Assembly (NCBI GenBank): GCA_030689845.1
Contig: JAUYHV010000246.1
Span: forward strand, 1 to 5,866
Origin: Dehalococcoidia bacterium
GTDB lineage: Bacteria; Chloroflexota; Dehalococcoidia; JACQUA01
Length of the DNA: 5,866 bases
Direction: 5' to 3'
Below are positions 5,498 to 5,866 of the stretch, piece by piece (positions within the stretch are counted from its first letter, which is position 1; every line of letters begins with the position of its first letter). Made by a program: the position numbers and the translations under genes. The notes beneath the pieces were generated by a model that saw only the letters and a program-made list of their open reading frames with translations, ran no database searches and was not told the origin of the DNA.

Positions 5498-5866
5498 ATG
5501 GCGAAAAAATGTTCTTTTGATGAATTTTTGGCCGTGGTAAGAAGCAGAAGGTCCTGCCGGAAGTTCAAACCGGACCCGATTCCCGACGAATGGGTAACAC
5601 AGATTATGGAAGCCGCCCGCTGGGCCATGTCCGGCGCTAACGGCCAGCCGTGGGAGTTTATAGTAATAAAAGACCAGGCCATGAAGGACAAGATTACCGA
5701 GCTATTCATCGGAAACCGCAAGCGAGTGTTTCAGATAGAGCGGACCCGTATTGAAGAACTCAGGATGCCTGCTTACAGGAACAGGCCTGAGGAACCGCCC
5801 CCAATGAGAGTGGCGCCCGTGATTATTGCCGTGGTTGGAGACAGGAGAACGGTGCAGGCCAGTGTT
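5498..5866 (+). CDS. Nitroreductase-family flavoprotein (partial, 3' end beyond window)
   Basis: The first 123 codons of a nitroreductase-fold protein are present, with the frame open to the window edge. Residues 15-23 (RSRRSCRKF) correspond to the family's R-S-x-R-x-F phosphate-binding segment for FMN. AARWAMSGANGQPWEFIVI (39-57) is the typical 'AxxAPSxxNxQPW' motif, here with Met-Ser-Gly in place of Ala-Pro-Ser. The region about 106-115 (VAPVIIAVVG) is the next core strand. Members are dimeric FMN enzymes that reduce nitro groups, quinones, enones or, in some branches, dehalogenate or remodel flavins. The N-terminal part cannot distinguish these. The strong ribosome-binding site GGAAGGA (5484-5490), 7 nt upstream, supports the start. 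The upstream gap of 140 bp with a terminator suggests its own promoter, but I see no clear -35/-10 pair in the AT-rich DNA at 5435-5480. Confidence 0.88.
   Translation, partial: MAKKCSFDEFLAVVRSRRSCRKFKPDPIPDEWVTQIMEAARWAMSGANGQPWEFIVIKDQAMKDKITELFIGNRKRVFQIERTRIEELRMPAYRNRPEEPPPMRVAPVIIAVVGDRRTVQASV

Overview
The window looks like a chromosomal stretch of an uncultured, anaerobic-type bacterium. The strongest lineage hint is the substrate-binding lipoprotein, which has a Cys anchor followed by a long Pro/Ala/Thr linker. That style, with genes of moderate GC, AT-rich gaps and clustered 'CCCTTT..AAAGGG' palindromes, would fit Chloroflexota (Dehalococcoidia-like). Desulfobacterota or similar lineages are not excluded, and this placement is inference. 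No rRNA, tRNA, CRISPR array, integrase or transposase gene is visible.

Left part (1-1716, genes on the minus strand). The window opens inside the N-terminus of a protein resembling the PLD-like N-terminal module of large SNF2-type helicases, which are often found in restriction/defence islands. It has a good sigma-70-like promoter. Next is a non-coding interval of about 480 bp whose core (425-617) is a cluster of five small palindromes bounded by imperfect terminal inverted repeats, a MITE-like structure. A complete CorA-type Mg2+/Co2+ channel gene follows, with the GMN signature and its own intrinsic terminator.

Middle (1717-2962). A small single-domain cupin gene lies on the minus strand. 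It is separated by a 608-bp divergent, gene-free region from a plus-strand gene set. That region holds an extended -10 promoter for the cupin, an isolated inverted repeat, and two adjacent operator-like palindromes with centres 22 bp apart, just upstream of the rightward gene.

Right part (2963-5866, plus strand). There is a tripartite tricarboxylate transporter (TTT/Bug family) substrate-binding lipoprotein, a perfect 17-bp stem terminator or attenuator, a two-domain cupin (bicupin), a second terminator overlapping its stop codon, and the first 123 codons of a nitroreductase-family flavoprotein.

As a working picture, the right part may be a small uptake-and-catabolism locus. The lipoprotein would capture a small organic acid, the bicupin (C-terminal domain with a likely three-His metal site) would act on it or a downstream intermediate, and the single cupin across the divergent region has the same motif-2 signature. 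The substrate is unknown, no membrane TTT subunits (TctA/TctB) lie in the window, and the functional link between these genes is inference from proximity.
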